Assembly: GCA_964035775.1 (NCBI GenBank)
Contig: OZ038315.1
Location: forward strand, 8,080,932 to 8,144,931
From: Osedax frankpressi
Taxonomy: Eukaryota > Annelida > Polychaeta > Sabellida > Siboglinidae
Length of the DNA stretch: 64,000 nt
Direction of reading: 5' to 3'
Shown here: one piece after another, positions 37,699 through 50,511 of the stretch
Layout: each line of letters starts with the position of its first letter
Numbering within the stretch: the first letter of the stretch is position 1
Made by a program: the position numbers and the translations under genes
The notes under the pieces: model-generated
Told to the model about the DNA's origin: nothing
Database searches by the model: none
The model's input: only the letters and a program-made list of their open reading frames with translations

Positions 37699-40300
37699 AC
37701 CAATATTTAGATGTAATCGAATCTACGATTACTAACCTATATGTATCTGTAATACACTATTTTAAGTTAATACTATTGACCTATTATAAGATTTAATTTC
37801 TAAAGTTAATGTATATTTTCAACTAAGTTAAATTAGTATTCAATTTAAAATGATAATGTAAATGTTGTAAATAAACTATAGTTACCAATTAATTAAACTT
37901 GTAGGTTTATTTCTGTATTAATTAATAACAAGTATGTTATATTATTCTTGCTATTTTTATTACACGTACATATCATCCTTATTGTTCACCATAAAACATT
38001 ATATCCAATGGTAACATTATATTTCATATATTTTTATTTCTCGACAATTTACATTCCATAATATATGTAATATATATTGCTCACAGCGAAATGTATACAT
38101 TTACACCCATGCTATTATTTTTTTATATACATGATACCCAAAAACATGAAAATGGAATGATACAATCAAAATGTAATATTTATATTTTATGTTATCCATA
38201 GTAATAATTTTTTAAAGAATCAACTTATTTATCATATAGAGTTCATATACTAGTTTTGTAAACGAGTATGTTTTGAAATGGTGAGCATTAGTGAAATCAA
38301 TAATCTTATGACAGAAAATATTGAAATATATAATTATTTATTAGTTTTGCAATAAAAGTCATAGAATAAACAAAGAAATATATATATATATATATTAGTA
38401 TTGGAAATTAGTTAAATACATTTATATACATTTACAATTTTATATGCGTTATTTAAATATTAATATATAATTGAGTCATTTCATAAAATATAACATCGGA
38501 AACATAAATATATATTATATAACATATAATATATATATATATATATATATCATATGAAGTATATTTTATTTATTTATCTATGAATGTATAAGTTTTAAGT
38601 ATGTTTACAATACCTTGAATGGACATAATCACATGACTATCACATGAACTATTAAAGATAAATAAATACATATGATATTTATTTGAAATCATTTAAAAAT
38701 TTTAGTGCTTTTATTACGACGTAATTAAATTAAACGTTAGTATTCAATATAAGTATTGTAAATTGTATAAATATATATTATATTTTATTGGTGTTAATTA
38801 GTTGACATTGTATAATTCAATATAAACTGCTCTAATATCACTGTTCTTTAATTTTATAGTTTTTTTTACTAAATACATACATTGTTTATATTATATTTGG
38901 CAAAATTATATTAAAAAATTATTTATCTAACCGTTTTTTAAAGATAATATAATAATAAGTATTATAGTAGTAAAGAAACTGCCAAATAAATATAGATAAC
39001 TCTATCAATGTGGCTTGATCTATACGGCTTTATTTGTGATTAATGTTTAAACATTATACATTTATTAGTGAATATAATTTCCTATATCATGTGTTTATAA
39101 AAATCCATTATACATACGTATATATATATATATATATATATATATTCATGTTTAAAATAACGAAAAAAGATATCATATCATAAACCATTATTAAATAAGT
39201 TATATTTATATATTAATAATAACTATTCAATACAGGTATCAACATTAATATTTAATTAACCAATATTCAACTTTATACAATTTAGAAATTTTATAAACAA
39301 CAATTTAGTATTTTATTAAGCAAACATAATTTCCTTTATAACACTTTATCACGGATAATTACTATTAATATCATGATATGTAATAGTTAACTTTCTTACG
39401 AAAAATCTTGAGTAGTTTTCTGAGTACTTATGAAGTAGTGTTAGCAGTTAAATGCATATCATAAATCTTTGAAACTTGTAAGAATAAGAAGATTATTATT
39501 CTTTATTTATATGATTATTAATTTTAACTCTTTAAGTTTTATATTTCATTATTTACAAATATTACATATTGATAGTTAGTAGCATTATTTTAGGAATGAT
39601 TCAATGTGTAATTTGAGGCATTTGTTAGTATTTATCAATTAATAACATTGCTTTTTCTATATTTACTTGACTTACATTTTAGTATTGATACTAAACGCAC
39701 ACATGCTCAAATCGTTTGTTATTTAATAAGTAGGTTATATTTATATTTATATAAATAATAAGTATATTGCCTCTATTTGTAATTACAAATTTTGTTTTTA
39801 TAACTATTTATACTGATACAGTAATATTTAAAGTTTTTCTGTATTACTTTAAAAGTATTTCTACTATTTGCTAATATTCGTGTCACATGTCAATTTATTG
39901 CAAGCAAGCCATTGGTGTAGGATACGTTTTTATTCTAATTTATTAGTTAGTGTTTTTATTTAAATCGAGGTCAATATTGATAGTATGTTTATAAGAGAGA
40001 GATATAATCAAAATACATCACTTTTATAATGCAATGTTTAAATACAAACAATATACCATATATTTATTAACATTATCTGATTGAGTTTCAATAATAAATC
40101 ACTGTAAATAATTAGATTATGAAAGAGAGTATATAAACGCTCATGAACTATTGTAACATAGATAATAAAATATATATAATATATTAATAAAATATCTATT
40201 TATAACCATACTTCTACAACAGATATTATAATATAATAGGAGTTAGTTTACTATGTGCTTAACATAAAAAATGAGCTTAATTGATACATTTTAAATCCGA
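36181..40300. other. AT-rich spacer, no gene seen
   Basis: Four kilobases of strongly AT-rich DNA with (AT)n tracts (36934-36973, 37000-37045, 37660-37694, 38376-38394, 38530-38551, 39119-39144) and one hairpin. I found no frame with family features on either strand. Confidence 0.65.
36912..36997. repeat. Perfect 22-bp inverted repeat around an (AT)n loop
   Basis: AGATTATCATTTAATGCAG and three further bases at 36912-36933 are exactly reverse-complemented at 36976-36997. The stretch between is alternating AT, itself self-complementary, so the whole can form a hairpin or cruciform about 86 nt long. A second (AT)n tract follows at once. Confidence 0.9.
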
Positions 40301-40577
40301 TGCCTGGTTCCTCGCAGCCTTTATATCTGCGAAATAGTGAGAAGTAACTTCTCAGTATATTAATTACTGGCTTCTGGTGTTTGATGTACTGCCGCTGTGA
40401 GAAATGATTAATTTGCGATAAACAAAGGAATTGATTTTTGCATAATAGTCGTGCGTATGTATTGTACGAATATAAGTACGTGATTATTTAATCATTGTTA
40501 GCGATCGTAGAATTTCTGCATTGTCTCGACTCCTAAATCCTCGGTATTAATATGCAGAGGGAATAGTGAAAACGACG
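40301..40577 (+). promoter_or_regulatory. Upstream and 5' UTR region of MFSD1
   Basis: A GC-richer patch before the start codon. The start used is the ATG at 40578; an in-frame GTG lies 12 bases upstream. I see no clear TATA box and no CLEAR-type GTCACGTGAC site, although lysosomal genes often carry one in vertebrates. Confidence 0.4.
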
Positions 40578-40752
40578 ATGTCGGATAAAAACCAAGAAAA
40601 TGCTTCAGAAAGTAGCCCTTTAATCGTTGGCATCACCAACGACAGTGACATCTGCGAGGAAATCGGAGGATGTTCCGGAACCATAGTTTGCGATCCGCGG
40701 CGATGGCTTCACAAGTACTTTGTCCTAATTATTATGTGCTTCCTAAGCTTTG
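40578..40752 (+). CDS. MFSD1: MFSD1 exon 1
   Basis: 58 codons plus one base, donor GTTAGT. Cytosolic tail with the ESSPLI sorting signal, then CDPRRWLHKYFVLIIMCFLSF, the start of TM1. Confidence 0.93.
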
Positions 40753-43126
40753 GTTAGTCTTGTCAATATGTTTTATTGAACTTTGTCCTTATTATTATGT
40801 TTAAATACCAACAATATATAATATATATATTGTATTTATTTTTAATATTTATTAAACAATAATAATAGATATATCAGGTTTCATCATCATAATATTCTTT
40901 GATAGCTTCTTATACTCAGTTTCAGTCATTGTCGTTTATCTGACAGATTCATTAATTAACTCTAATCGATTATGACCAATTACTATCTTTAAATCATTTA
41001 ATATAACTGGAAATTTAATAATGACTTTTGAATTCATTAAATTCAATTTAACATTTTATTGACTACCCTAATGCAATATTTATTTATATTATTTTTTTGA
41101 AAATAACAAAATCAATGTTTACGATAGAAAATAAATAAAACTAAAATAAACAAAATATGTTATTACCACAAGTGATTTAACATACTAATTAAAATAGATA
41201 AACAGAGAATTTGCTGAGATATTGACTACATAAATACACAGGACAGTGACCACACGCACTAAATATAGTGTTTGTTTACATGTAAATCTCATATTTATAT
41301 ATGTTTGTGTTGTATATAATACAAATAGTACGTGTAAAAAAGTATCTTAATTCATTCCCATACTTTGCTTCCTTTCAATTTATTTCCTCACGTCTCCTTT
41401 ATATACAATTCCTATTTACCCTTTTTCATGTTCACTTCCTCAAGTTCTCTTCATCATGATACCTTCCACATGTTCTTTCTTCACATCCCCTTCACATATT
41501 CCTCTCCTCCCCTTCTTCTACTCACCTTCCCCTCATCACCTTCCTCTCATCACCTTCCTCTCATCACCTTCCTCTCCTCACCTTCTTCTACTCACCTTCC
41601 CCTCATCACCTTCCTCTCATCACCTTCCTCTCATCACCTTCCCCTCATCACCTTCCTCTCCTTACCTTCCTCTCATCACCTTCCTCTCCTCACCTTCCCC
41701 TCATCACCTTCGTCTCATCACCTTCCTCTCATCACCTTCCCCAACTCAAATTCCCCTCTTCAAATTCTCCTCACCACCTTCCTCTCATCACCTTCCCCTC
41801 ATCACCTTCCTCTCCTTACCTTCCTCTCATCACCTTCCTCTCCTCACCTTCCCCTCATCACCTTCGTCTCATCACCTTCCCCTCCTCAAATTCCCCAACT
41901 CAAATTCCCTCTTCATATCCCTTTCTCTTGTTCTACTTCTCATAGTCCACTTATCTTTTTCCCCCCTTATTATGTTCTCCTCCCCACATCCCCCACATCA
42001 CATTCCCTCTACACATTCTCCTTCTCACATTCTCCTTCTCATCTCCCTCTCCTCGCACTCATCACTATCCAGATGCCGCTTTTATCATTATACCCTTTAT
42101 TTCACTAGCATAATAACATACTCTAAAAGAACTTTAACCCCTACCACTAGTCTCAATCAGCTCCCATCACCTCCAAAGACACCATAACCTCATAAACACC
42201 TAAACAATCCCCTGTCCTTAAAACCCGGCATCACCACTACTCCGCCCACCTAGCTAACCACGCCCCCTGTAACGTCCCACGCCTTGCTAACCACGCCCCC
42301 CCTCCAATCCCCACGCCTCAGGCAGCTACTTCTGCTACGACAATCCGGCCGCGCTAGAGACCCGCATGGACAAGGATATGCACATCAACACGTCGGCCTT
42401 CATGCGTCTGTATGCGTGGTACTCTTGGCCCAACGTGGTGTTGTGTTGGTTCGGCGGAGCGTTGATTGACCGCGTGCTGGGTCTTCGCTTTGGGGCCATT
42501 TTGTTCGCTAGCCTCGTCACCCTGGGACAGGTTTGTAGACCTTTGTATCGGTTTGTAGACCTTTGTACATGTTTGTAGATCTTTGTATCGGTTTGTAGAC
42601 CTTTGTACAGGTTTGTAGACCTTTGTATCGGTTTGTAGACCTTTGTACATGTGTGTAGACCTTTGTATCAGTGTGTAGACCTTTGTACATATGTGTAGAC
42701 CTTTGTACATGTTTGTAGATCTTTGTATTGGTTTGTAGGCCTTTGTATCGGTTTGTAGACCTTTGTACATGTGTGTAGATCTTTGTATCGGTTTGTAGAC
42801 CTTTGTACAGGTTTGTAGATATTTGCACAAGTTTTTGGATCTCAGTACTCTATCCTAACACATATAAACACTATAAAATGGTTTAGTGCATATTATAGTA
42901 AAGTAATTCTAAGAGATTTTGTATTCTAGCATTGTGACAATAAGATTTACTATTGAATGGTAAAATGGTTTCATCAATAACTATTCAATAGATATATATT
43001 TCAATAGACGTATATTTCTGACCATATTCTAGATCATATTCGCTAGTGGAGCTTATTTCAATCATTTTTGGCTCATGGAGATTGGGAGATTTGTTTTCGG
43101 GTTTTTATTTATTACTATATCCCTTT

Positions 43127-43217
<91 letters not shown>

Positions 43218-43223
43218 CTACAA

Positions 43224-43263
<40 letters not shown>

Positions 43264-43289
43264 CACTACAACTACTACCACTACTACTA

Positions 43290-43321
<32 letters not shown>

Positions 43322-43428
43322 GCTACTACTACAACTACCACTACTACTACTACTACTACTATTACTACTACTACTACTACTATAACTACTACTACTACTA
43401 CTACCTACAACTACAACTACAACTACAA

Positions 43429-43501
<73 letters not shown>

Positions 43502-46500
43502 AACTACTACCAATACTACTACTACCACCTACAATACCACCTACAATACCACCTACATTCCACCTACAATACCACTTTCCCTATACCTACTACCTCCTTT
43601 ATCCTACTTATCCATTGCCTAATAACACCCCTAATATTCAATAATAAGATAAGCTTTCAGAATATTTATCTGGTGATATGCATCTTCTCAGAATATTCAA
43701 AAATATTCATTTCACTCCTTTAAACACTACTGCCACCATCAGATAAATTACACATATTTAACCTCCATTGAACACCTAACCTAACTCTGATATATAAATC
43801 CCAAGGACTATTTCTACTCTTGCATTTCCTCGTTGAATCTGTAGATCCTTATATCTTCTCATCATCCTCTACCTCATATATCCTTCAGCCACACAAACTT
43901 GCCCTTAATCATCTAGCCCATGGCTGGCACCACTCCTTTACCTCGACTCATCCCCAACATTACCCCACCCTCAATAACCTCATCTCTGCCAATATCTTCT
44001 AACCCATCTCTAGTATAGCCTTACCTCCCCCTCATTCACACCTCATTTAATAGTACTCCTCGCCTACTACACACTCATCCCGCTTACCCCCCGCTCTTCC
44101 CTCCTTCACCTCCACTCATTCCCAAACACCCTACTTCACCTCGATTCAGCATTAACATCATCAACCCTTCCTCCACCACCATCAATTCTGAACCCATCTC
44201 ATCCCTCACCTCACCTCACCCCGCATTCACCGTTCCCCAACCGCTAACCCCAGACTAGGGGGAGAATCGCTGTGCGTAGCGCAGAACACCTATGCCGTCA
44301 GTTGGTTCCAGGGGTCGGCATTGAATACCGTCTTTGGTCTGCAATTAAGTTTTAGTCGCGTTGGCAGCACCGTCAACATGAATGTAATGCAGCCTCTGTA
44401 CTCTGCCCTGGAGCGCGCCATGCCAACATCGCCCGGATATAGGGTTCTGGGTGTGGCGCTAGGCATCGGTTAGTCGAAAGGGGCGTGGCTTAATTATTAT
44501 AAATAGTGCAAGACCTCGAAAGTAATATTAATGTACTCGAAAGTAATATTAATAATCTAATTATGTTCTTTTTCTTTCAATTTCCAAAACCTAGTTAATT
44601 ATAATATAATATCAATGTATGTTTAATCATTTGTGAAACTCTAGTCTAAATGATATAGCATTATAGCATTATATATGGTAAATGTTGGCATGAAGATATA
44701 TTATATTTGTTCATTTTCATTCCCTCTTCCCTTTATGATTGTATACTTTAATTATGTTAAATTTCCTTATATGTATATTTAATTACTATGAGGAGAATTT
44801 CATTTTGCCATATGAACATGATTCATAGCTATGAATCATTACTCTGCTATAAGTCATAAAGTTGTACTCTATGCATCACTTTGTTTCATAGGTGACCCAG
44901 TGAGACATCTTCTGTACTTCCTTTTTGTTTACTTATAAAACAAATAATAGCAGTTTATGTAAATATTGACAATCATAGAATGACTTTGTTTGGTGAATAT
45001 TGTTTATATAAGAAATAGTTTAAGTATTATTCTAAACATAATTACATTACTTATACTATTATAATACTTATACTATTATCATACTTATACTATTATAATA
45101 CTTACACTAGTATAATACTTATACTATTATAAGACTTATACTTTTATAATAATTATCTCATTATGATCCTTATGTTATTATGATACTTATGTTATTATAA
45201 TACTTATTTCATTATGATACTTATGGTATTATAATACTTATTTCATTATGATACTTATATTATTATAATACTTATTTCATTATGATACTTATGTTATTAT
45301 AATACTTATATTATTATGATACTTATTTCATTGTGGTACTTATATTATTATAATACTTATTTCATTATGATACTTATGGTATTATAATACTTATTTCATT
45401 ATGATACTTATATTATTATAATACTTATTTCATTATGATACTTATGTTATTATAATACTTATGTTATTATGATACTTATTTCATTATAATACTTATTTCA
45501 TTATGATACTTATGTTATTATAATACTTATTTCATTATAATACTTATTTCATTATGATACTTATGTTATTATAATACTTATGTTATTATGATACTTATTT
45601 CATTATAATACTTATTTCATTATGATACTTATGTTATTATAATACTTATTTCATTATGATACTTATTTCATTATGATACTTATGTTATTATAATACTTAT
45701 TTCATTATGATACTTATGTTATTATAATACTTATTTCATTATGATACTTATGTTATTATAATACTTATTTCATTATAATATTAATACTTATTATTATTAT
45801 AATATTATATTGAATTTTATTTTATGATATAAAATGTAAAACATGGACTTTTACCAAACGTTCTCAGTACATATTAAGATATAATTAGGAATAAGAATTT
45901 GATTAGATAAAAAATAAAACTATGAAAATTATTAATTATTAAAATAAAAATTTTAAATTTGAATAAATTTGAACTAATTAACAAAATACAAAAGAAAAAG
46001 AATAACTTATAATAAATAATAGAGGCGCTTAGGAGAAATTAATTTTGAGCATATATTTATTGAAAGATTTTCTTTAATTGTACTAACATCCAAAGAATGT
46101 GCCAACTTACTGAGAACTAAAATATAGGAAAACTAATTCAATAAATTAAGATTTTTTACTAATAAAAAGAAAAATATTTTGAAATTAAAAGCAGAATTAT
46201 TTTAAGGTGGATATATTGTTTCTAGTGTTTAACTTTATAATTAGTATAATATTATGTTTAAATATTGATAACATTTTAATACTTGTATGTTAATAATACT
46301 TATATTATTATAATACTTATATTATTATAATACTTATATTATTATAATACTTATACTTTTAATACTTATAATACTTATATTATTATAATACTTATACTTT
46401 CATAATAGTTATATTATTATAATACTTATACTAAATAGTTTATACAAAATTTAATAATTTATTTAATATTATAATATATACTTATACCTAAGTAATAGAT

Positions 46501-49500
46501 AATTGGAAATAATCATATATTATTTACTATAATACATATATATATTTATGATCTCTCCAAATGTATATAGACCATGTATTATTTACATAATGAATTTAGA
46601 TAAAAATGATCTATTTCTATTTACTTTTTGTTTAGTTGACAAAAATTACTATATTGTTAACATTTAACTTTCCCTACCCAATAATGCTACATTATATTTA
46701 AATTTTAAAACTATTATTCTAGTAATGAAACTTAATAAATGACTAATTATAATAAATAATTATTTCAATAAGTTATTTATGGTAATAAGTTATTATTTCC
46801 AATTATATTAATTAGTAATATATTTATTATAATAAATAATTATTTCTATAAGTTATTTATTGTAATATTCCGATAAGTTATTTGTTTTTATAAAATATTA
46901 ATCGTAATTATATATTTATTTCAATAATATGCAGAATCTCGCATTATGATATTATCTATGATTTTGTATTATTTTCACCTTAATTTAACCTATAAAGTGT
47001 TATTTAACTATTAAGTGTTATTTTCTTCAATTAGATTTTAATCAAATCTCTCCCTTAACCACTAAGAAATAGTACGAATTTTATATATTTACTGTATCTC
47101 CTCTGTGTAGAACATCACTGTAGGATATTAGTGTAGACATTTGGTGTAACACCCTAGTATAGTACCTACACTGATCATAAGAGGTTCACTGATTATAAAA
47201 CTTGCCCACAAAGTATGCAGCAACTGAAGAGTAATGTTAACAAAATTTCATCAACAGCTGCTCTTTTCTGTATCTTCTCACTTTTTTGTTCAATTCTGAT
47301 GGCCTACTTTGATAAAAGAGCCGCTCGCATCTGTAATAAAGAAACAGCTAATGCATGTTAGCATAACTCTCCTTTTCATCTTCATCTCACTCTTCCTCTT
47401 CATCTCCTTCTTTCTCTCCTTTTCCCTATTCCTCTCCATTTTCCTCTTTTTCTCCTTTTCCCTCTCCTTCTTCCTCTCCCTCTCCCTCATCCTTTTCCAC
47501 TTCCTCTCCCTCTCCCTCTTCCTCTCCCTCTCCCTCTCTCTCTGCCTCTCTCTGCCTCTCCCTCATTCTCTCCCTCATTCTCTCCCTCTCCTTCTCTCTC
47601 TGACTCTCCCTCAGCCTCTCTCTCTCCATCTGCCTTTACCTCTCACTTTCCCTCTCCCTCAGCCTCCCTCTCAATCTCCCATTCCATCTCCCTCTCCCTC
47701 TTCACCTCCCTAACCATATTACATAGCCGACCCAATGAGTCTCAAGGATATGGTGAACTTTAGACCTTCTATTTGGATATTATGTGTCATATGCGTTGGC
47801 TACTACGTTACGATATTTCCGTTTATCGGTTTGGGCCAGTTAGTACAGTTCACTTCATGATTAGTGACCCGCATAGTGCAACTGAATCTGTTTTCTATTT
47901 ACTTCGATCATCGTTTAGCGTATTCGGTGAGGATTCGTGGTTATTTACTCCCCCGTGAGAACTTGACATCACGTTAATTCCAGATACTCGAAGTCATTTT
48001 CTTTTTAACTACAACGCTCTCTTGACCTTTTCATAATCGCCTCTTTTTTATGTTTGCAGATTGTTCTTCGAAAAGAAATTTAATATGAGTTCCTCAGCCG
48101 CTAGTATGGTGGACAGGTCAGTGTTGTAGTTATATGATGCATGGGTGGTGACAATGGATCAATAGGCCTTATCATACTTAGCTATAGATACAATATTTAC
48201 ATATATAACCCATATAAAATAAGCCCATAAACAAGACAAATATTTATATCAATAGGTATTGAGTAGCATGCACTAGATGAGATATATTCTATCTTTCTGT
48301 AATGATAATCAATAATGTAATAATTATTTCTATATTTAAGTTTTAAAAAAATATGTGACAATTACAACTATTTGAATTAATGAATTTTCAAGTCAATTGT
48401 ATTGTTTCTATATTAATGTTATTAAAAATAGATGTTTTTAAAACAAAATCTGAAGTTAATTACCAATTTTTTTATTTATTATATAAAATACTTTAATATT
48501 TGTAATAATTTCTTTATTGAATATGTAAATAATTGATTAAAAGAATCGTAAATGTAACCTGTTTGAAGAAACCATATGATATAACTATAATAAATTATTA
48601 TGTAATTATATAAAGAGAATATATTAATATTCTATTCAAATCTAAATAACTATCCGCTTGAATCGACATTTCGAAATTAGAAAATGACAAACCTCCTTCG
48701 CTAGTTGTTCAGACTTTATTTCGTATTTCCCCTGACTCTACTCCTGGATATAGTTTGGTGTATATAATATCAGCGTTTGCATCGCCCGTCTTTGGCCTGC
48801 TGATTGATCGGACTGGTCGCAACATTTTCTGGCTACTGTTCGGCGTAATGGTGACCTTGGCATGCCATGCTACCCTATGCTTGACCTCGCTTAATCCCTT
48901 CGTGCCTATGGTTAGTCTATAGCCGACGCTACGGTTATTCATGTCAGTTTTCTTTAGACTGTAATTCAAATGTTTCCCGTATCTGTTCCCTATTAATAGT
49001 GAGAATAACAATGCATACCATGCTTTGAATCTGCAACCCGGACAATAGAAAATCTAATCTCTCTTTGTTATGTTCTACTTTTGAATAATTGATATTTATA
49101 AATGCCATAACTCCTATGATTTGACAGTATTATTCTGTCTTCACAATTATCTGACTAACCCCTTTACTTAATATTACTATTATCTGACTAACCCCTTTAC
49201 TTAATATTAATATTATCTGACTAACCCCTTTACTTAATATTACTATTATCTGACTAACTCCTTTACTTAATATTAATATTATCTGACTAACTCCTTTACT
49301 TAATATTACTATTATCTGACTAACCCCTTTACTTAATATTAATATTATCTGACTAACTCCTTTACTTAATATTACTATTATCTGACTAACCCCTTTACTT
49401 AATATAACAATTATCTGACTAACCCCTTTACTTAATATAACTATTATCTGACTAACCCCTTTACTTAATATTACTATTATCTGACTAACCCCTTTACTTA

Positions 49501-50471
49501 ATATTACTATTATCTGACTAACTCCTTTACTTAATATTACTATTATCTGAATAACTCCTTTACTTAATATTACTATTATCTGACTAATCCCTTTACTTAA
49601 TATTACTATTATCTGACTAACCCCTTTACTTAATATAACTATTATCTGACTAACCCCTTTACTTAATATTACTATTATCTGACTAACCCCTTTACTTAAT
49701 ATTACTATTATCTGACTAACCCCTTTACTTAATATTACTATTATCTGACTAACCCCTTTACTTAATATAACAATTATCTGACTAACCCCTTTACTTAATA
49801 TTACTATTATCTGAATAACCCCTTTACTTAATATAACTATTATCTGACTAACCCCTTTACTTAATATTACTATTATCTGACTAACCCCTTTACTTAATAT
49901 TACTATTATCTGAATAACCCCTTTACTTAATATAACTATTATCTGACTAACCCCTTTACTTAATATTACTATTATCTGACTAACCCCTTTACTTAATATA
50001 ACTATTATCTGACTAACCCCTTTACTTAATATTACTATTATCTGAATAACCCCTTTACTTAATATAACTATTATCTGACTAACCCCTTTACTTAATATTA
50101 CTATTATCTGACTAACCCCTTTACTTAATATTACTATTATCTGAATAACCCCTTTACTTAATATAACTATTATCTGACTAACCCCTATACTTAATATAAC
50201 TATTATCTGACTAACCCCTATACTAACCCCATTTATAGAGTATCATGGGTCTCGCCTATTCATTAGTTGCTAGTGCACTTTGGCCGATGGTGGCATACAT
50301 TGTTCCGACCAATCAACTTGGAACAGCATATGGATTGTTAGTAAATATAAAGAAGGGAGTATATATTGTACTCATTAAAGTATATACCTTATATCTATAC
50401 CTATATATCTAATTTACTACATATATATACATTAATTTATAATATACACAATATATATGTATACTCATATA

Positions 50472-50511
<40 letters not shown>

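Larger units (their letters stand above)
44469..47257 (+). other. MFSD1 intron 4, the longest
   Basis: 2.8 kb. GGGGCGTGGCTTA at 44480-44492 is 12 bases inside the donor. It holds two related arrays at 45045-45785 and 46283-46435. No exon seen. Confidence 0.85.

Noticed and set aside
42354-42830. Minus-strand Tyr/Lys-repeat protein of 158 codons
   Set aside because: Antisense reading of MFSD1 exon 2 and its adjoining 20-bp array.
43046-43723. Poly-Leu, poly-Thr, poly-Tyr and poly-Ser frames
   Set aside because: Translations of the (ACT)n array inside MFSD1 intron 3.
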